A stretch of 6,466 bases of DNA from Candidatus Methylomirabilota bacterium (GTDB taxonomy: Bacteria > Methylomirabilota > Methylomirabilia > Methylomirabilales > 2-02-FULL-66-22). The stretch is taken from NCBI GenBank assembly GCA_016209725.1, contig JACQVO010000185.1:1-6466 (forward strand), written 5' to 3'. Positions 5,376 to 6,466 of the stretch are shown here, piece after piece (within the stretch, counting starts at the first letter, position 1; the number at the start of each line of letters is the position of its first letter). The notes below the pieces were generated by a model. The model was given only the letters and a program-made list of their open reading frames with translations. It was not told the DNA's origin and did no database searches. The position numbers and the translations under genes were made by a program.

Positions 5376-5738
5376 TCACGCCCCCGGGTCGATCGTCCAG
5401 TCCAGGTGGGCCCAGATGACCCGCGAGTAGCGGAAGATGAGCGGGGCCAGGGGCAAGAACAATGGGAGCGTCGCCGCCAGGATCCAGAGGCCGGACCAGC
5501 CCGGCCGGAGCCAGTGGACCAATACGGCCAGCAGCACCAGGAGCGGCACAGCCAGGGCGTAGCTCACGTACATGGCGCCCACGAAATAGCCCGGTTCCCT
5601 CTCGAAGGGTTGCCGGCAGACCGGGCAGGCGGCATACATCCTGACCCAGCCCCGGAACATCCTTCCCCGGTGACACCGGGGACAGCGCTGGCGCAGGACG
5701 GACGCGATCGTTTCCAGCAACTCGGATGAAGAGGCCAT
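5376..5738 (-). CDS. DUF983 family zinc-ribbon membrane protein
   Basis: This 120-residue protein has two CxxC pairs (Cys19/Cys22 in CPRCHRGRMF and Cys38/Cys41 in CPVCRQPF). They are followed by FEREPGYFVGAMYVSYALAV, the most characteristic DUF983 stretch. Two membrane segments follow (about 53-76 and 83-103), and the tail is short. The four cysteines probably bind one zinc ion on the cytoplasmic side. The molecular function of DUF983 is not established; in some bacteria members lie near cytochrome oxidase genes, which are not seen here. The start is fixed by GGGGAGG ending six or seven bases upstream of the ATG. The gene is convergent with the selenoprotein pair and appears monocistronic within the window. 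Confidence 0.9.
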   Translation of the reverse strand: MASSSELLETIASVLRQRCPRCHRGRMFRGWVRMYAACPVCRQPFEREPGYFVGAMYVSYALAVPLLVLLAVLVHWLRPGWSGLWILAATLPLFLPLAPLIFRYSRVIWAHLDWTIDPGA

Positions 5739-5780
5739 GCTTCGCCTCCCCCTTGTCAGGGGGTCGGGTGATTCCCACCG

Positions 5781-5809
5781 GGGATAGCACGCCCTCTCAC
5801 CCCAGTCAA
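5781..5809 (-). promoter_or_regulatory. Candidate promoter for the DUF983 gene
   Basis: On the minus strand TTGACT (5809-5804, five of six to the -35 consensus) is followed after exactly 17 bases by TATCCC (5786-5781, three of six). Transcription would start near 5774, about 36 bases before the start codon. Spacing and position are good; the -10 is weak. Confidence 0.4.
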
Positions 5810-5959
5810 ACGACCGGGTGACCGGAGGCGGAGACCGGCACGCGGGATCTCCTCCGCCGGTCCGACCCGCCCATCGCCCACCCGAATCGCCGTCGAAGAC
5901 ATTCGTGGCATGGCAATTGATCCGGGCTGGCGTAACCGTTCCGGCTCGTGGAAATCCCC

Positions 5960-5989
5960 TTGACATACGGGACCCAGCGGGTGTAGATA
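5960..5989 (+). promoter_or_regulatory. Candidate sigma-70 promoter
   Basis: A perfect -35 hexamer TTGACA (5960-5965) is followed after 18 bases by TAGATA (5984-5989), a partial -10 match. Transcription would begin near 5996, heading into the terminator-like hairpin about 40 bases on and, if read through, into the ferredoxin gene. Confidence 0.4.
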
Positions 5990-5995
5990 CAGCCT

Positions 5996-6060
5996 GTTTC
6001 TCAGCGTAATGGGGAAAGCGAAAGCCGCTCTCACACCTCCCCGGTGACGGGGAGGTTTTC
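5996..6060 (+). ncRNA. Candidate short structured RNA or attenuated leader
   Basis: Between the predicted start near 5996 and the terminator hairpin there is a compact fold. AGCG (6003-6006) pairs with CGCT (6026-6029), enclosing GC-GAAA-GC (6018-6025) and an 11-base one-sided internal loop containing GGGG. That GGGG could alternatively pair with CCCC of the terminator's 5' arm, a possible antiterminator switch. I do not recognise a known riboswitch class. It could be a small RNA of about 65 bases or the leader of the downstream ferredoxin operon. Confidence 0.25.
6035..6059 (+). terminator. Intrinsic terminator-like hairpin with GTGA tetraloop
   Basis: ACCTCCCCG (6035-6043) pairs perfectly with CGGGGAGGT (6048-6056) around the GNRA tetraloop GTGA. 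TTTT (6056-6059) and a pyrimidine tract CCTCTCTCT follow. The 9-bp GC-rich stem plus short U-run fits a rho-independent terminator. No coding gene on the plus strand ends just upstream, so it likely terminates a short leader or small RNA. Confidence 0.6.
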
Positions 6061-6263
6061 CTCTCTCTACCACGTCCTCGAAAGGGTCATCACCATGAAG
6101 GCCGGCCGACCCTCCGGTGCCGCACCGACATCGCGCGTTTCCGATTGCCCCTGTCGAATATCTACGTCACTCTTTGAGGTCATAAGGCTCGCTCGTGGCG
6201 ACCGCTGTCCCCCGCAGGGAGGCCAGGGGTAGGCCGGCGAAGGCCAACAGAAGGGAGGTCGCA

Positions 6264-6466
6264 ATGGCAAAAGTCCTGGTGATCCATCCGGAGCGATGTA
6301 CGGCCTGTCGGGCCTGCGAACTCGCCTGCTCCATGAAGCATTACGGCGAGTTCAACCCCAGCCGCTCCCGCATCCAGGTCAACATCTTCCTGGAGGAGGC
6401 CCTGTACATCCCCACCACCTGCACCCAGTGCGACCAGGCCTGGTGCGCGAAGATCTGCCCGACCAA
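6264..6466 (+). CDS. 4Fe-4S dicluster electron-transfer protein (ferredoxin-like subunit), C-terminus cut by window edge
   Basis: The first 67 residues are visible. A first cluster motif C-T-A-C-R-A-C-E-L-A-C (residues 12-22, CxxCxxC plus a later Cys) is followed by SMKHYGEFNPSRSRIQV, then CTQCDQAWCAKICP, the start of a second cysteine set. The layout matches the HycB/DmsB-like 16Fe dicluster family. The NPSRSRIQV stretch resembles the small Fe-S subunits encoded next to tungsten-containing aldehyde:ferredoxin oxidoreductases, so an AOR gene may follow beyond the edge (inference). AGGGAGG at 6252-6258, five bases before the ATG, fixes the start. It probably passes electrons between an oxidoreductase subunit and ferredoxin or NAD in the cytoplasm. 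A long leader (up to about 270 bases from the candidate promoter) with a terminator hairpin suggests regulation by attenuation. Confidence 0.9.
   Translation, partial: MAKVLVIHPERCTACRACELACSMKHYGEFNPSRSRIQVNIFLEEALYIPTTCTQCDQAWCAKICPT

Larger units (their letters stand above)
5739..6263. other. Divergent intergenic region between DUF983 and ferredoxin genes
   Basis: About 525 bases with no convincing coding frame; short frames present lack ribosome binding sites and recognisable sequence. It carries a DUF983 promoter candidate on the minus strand. On the plus strand it has a TTGACA site at 5960 and a strong terminator-like hairpin at 6035-6056. Between that hairpin and the ferredoxin start (6060-6263) I see only small GC hairpins and no clear promoter. 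Confidence 0.6.

Noticed and set aside
5906..5920. Sigma-54-like site TGGCATG-N4-TTGA
   Set aside because: The -24 GG is present, but the critical -12 GC is GA, and no gene start lies close downstream.
5990..6060. Cyclic-di-GMP (GEMM), cobalamin or molybdenum-cofactor riboswitch
   Set aside because: A GAAAGCC-like word is present, but the paired GGCAAACC element, the cobalamin box and the other class-defining parts are absent by eye.
6094..6232. Short plus-strand coding frame upstream of the ferredoxin
   Set aside because: No ribosome binding site, arginine/proline-rich chance composition and no recognisable motif.
1..6466. tRNA-Sec (selC), CRISPR array or insertion sequence
   Set aside because: I found no tRNA-like arms with a TCA anticodon loop, no regularly spaced repeats and no transposase.

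Overview
The window is a GC-rich (roughly 60-65% by eye) bacterial chromosome segment with short operons, long signal-peptide-bearing proteins and few mobile features. Gene content (an orphan PF04392-type substrate-binding protein, a DUF983 protein, an ECF-type importer, and an AOR-type ferredoxin) resembles uncultivated soil or subsurface lineages such as Methylomirabilota/Rokubacteria or Deltaproteobacteria. That placement is an inference from style and content only. TAG and TGA both act as ordinary stops here, so the genetic code looks standard.

Layout. Positions 1-2367, minus strand: an ECF-type vitamin/metal importer, with a membrane S component (1579-2367) followed by a tandem-duplicated ATPase (1502 to beyond the left edge). 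A 27-codon reading frame bridges the two by ATGA and GTGA overlaps. Positions 2368-2718: divergent intergenic region with a 13-bp inverted repeat next to the S-component ribosome binding site, a degenerate AATGAC-type repeat and weak promoter candidates. Positions 2719-4126, plus strand: a HIT-family nucleotide hydrolase, then a periplasmic PF04392 substrate-binding protein. Positions 4203-5293, plus strand: two overlapping genes, each interrupted by one in-frame TGA exactly where the family has its catalytic cysteine. Positions 5304-5357: a long stem-loop between convergent genes. Positions 5376-5738, minus strand: a DUF983 zinc-ribbon membrane protein. Positions 5739-6263: non-coding, with promoter-like sites and a strong terminator hairpin. 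From 6264: the start of a 4Fe-4S electron-transfer protein running off the right edge.

The most striking content is the 4203-5293 pair. The first gene reads as an exported peroxiredoxin in which TGA replaces the peroxidatic Cys. The second reads as an exported TlpA/thioredoxin-like protein whose CxxC is U-P-D-C. Both TGAs are followed by a stem-loop at the distance expected of a bacterial SECIS element. The genes overlap by ATGA, and the peroxiredoxin has no cysteine at all. I infer a translationally coupled, envelope-located selenocysteine redox couple in which the UxxC protein could reduce the one-Sec peroxiredoxin.

A second point is the ECF ATPase. Its non-consensus residues (Walker A Lys to Arg, missing switch His, signature LTKGS) all fall in the same composite ATP site, leaving the other site canonical. 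This predicts an asymmetric, one-site importer motor.
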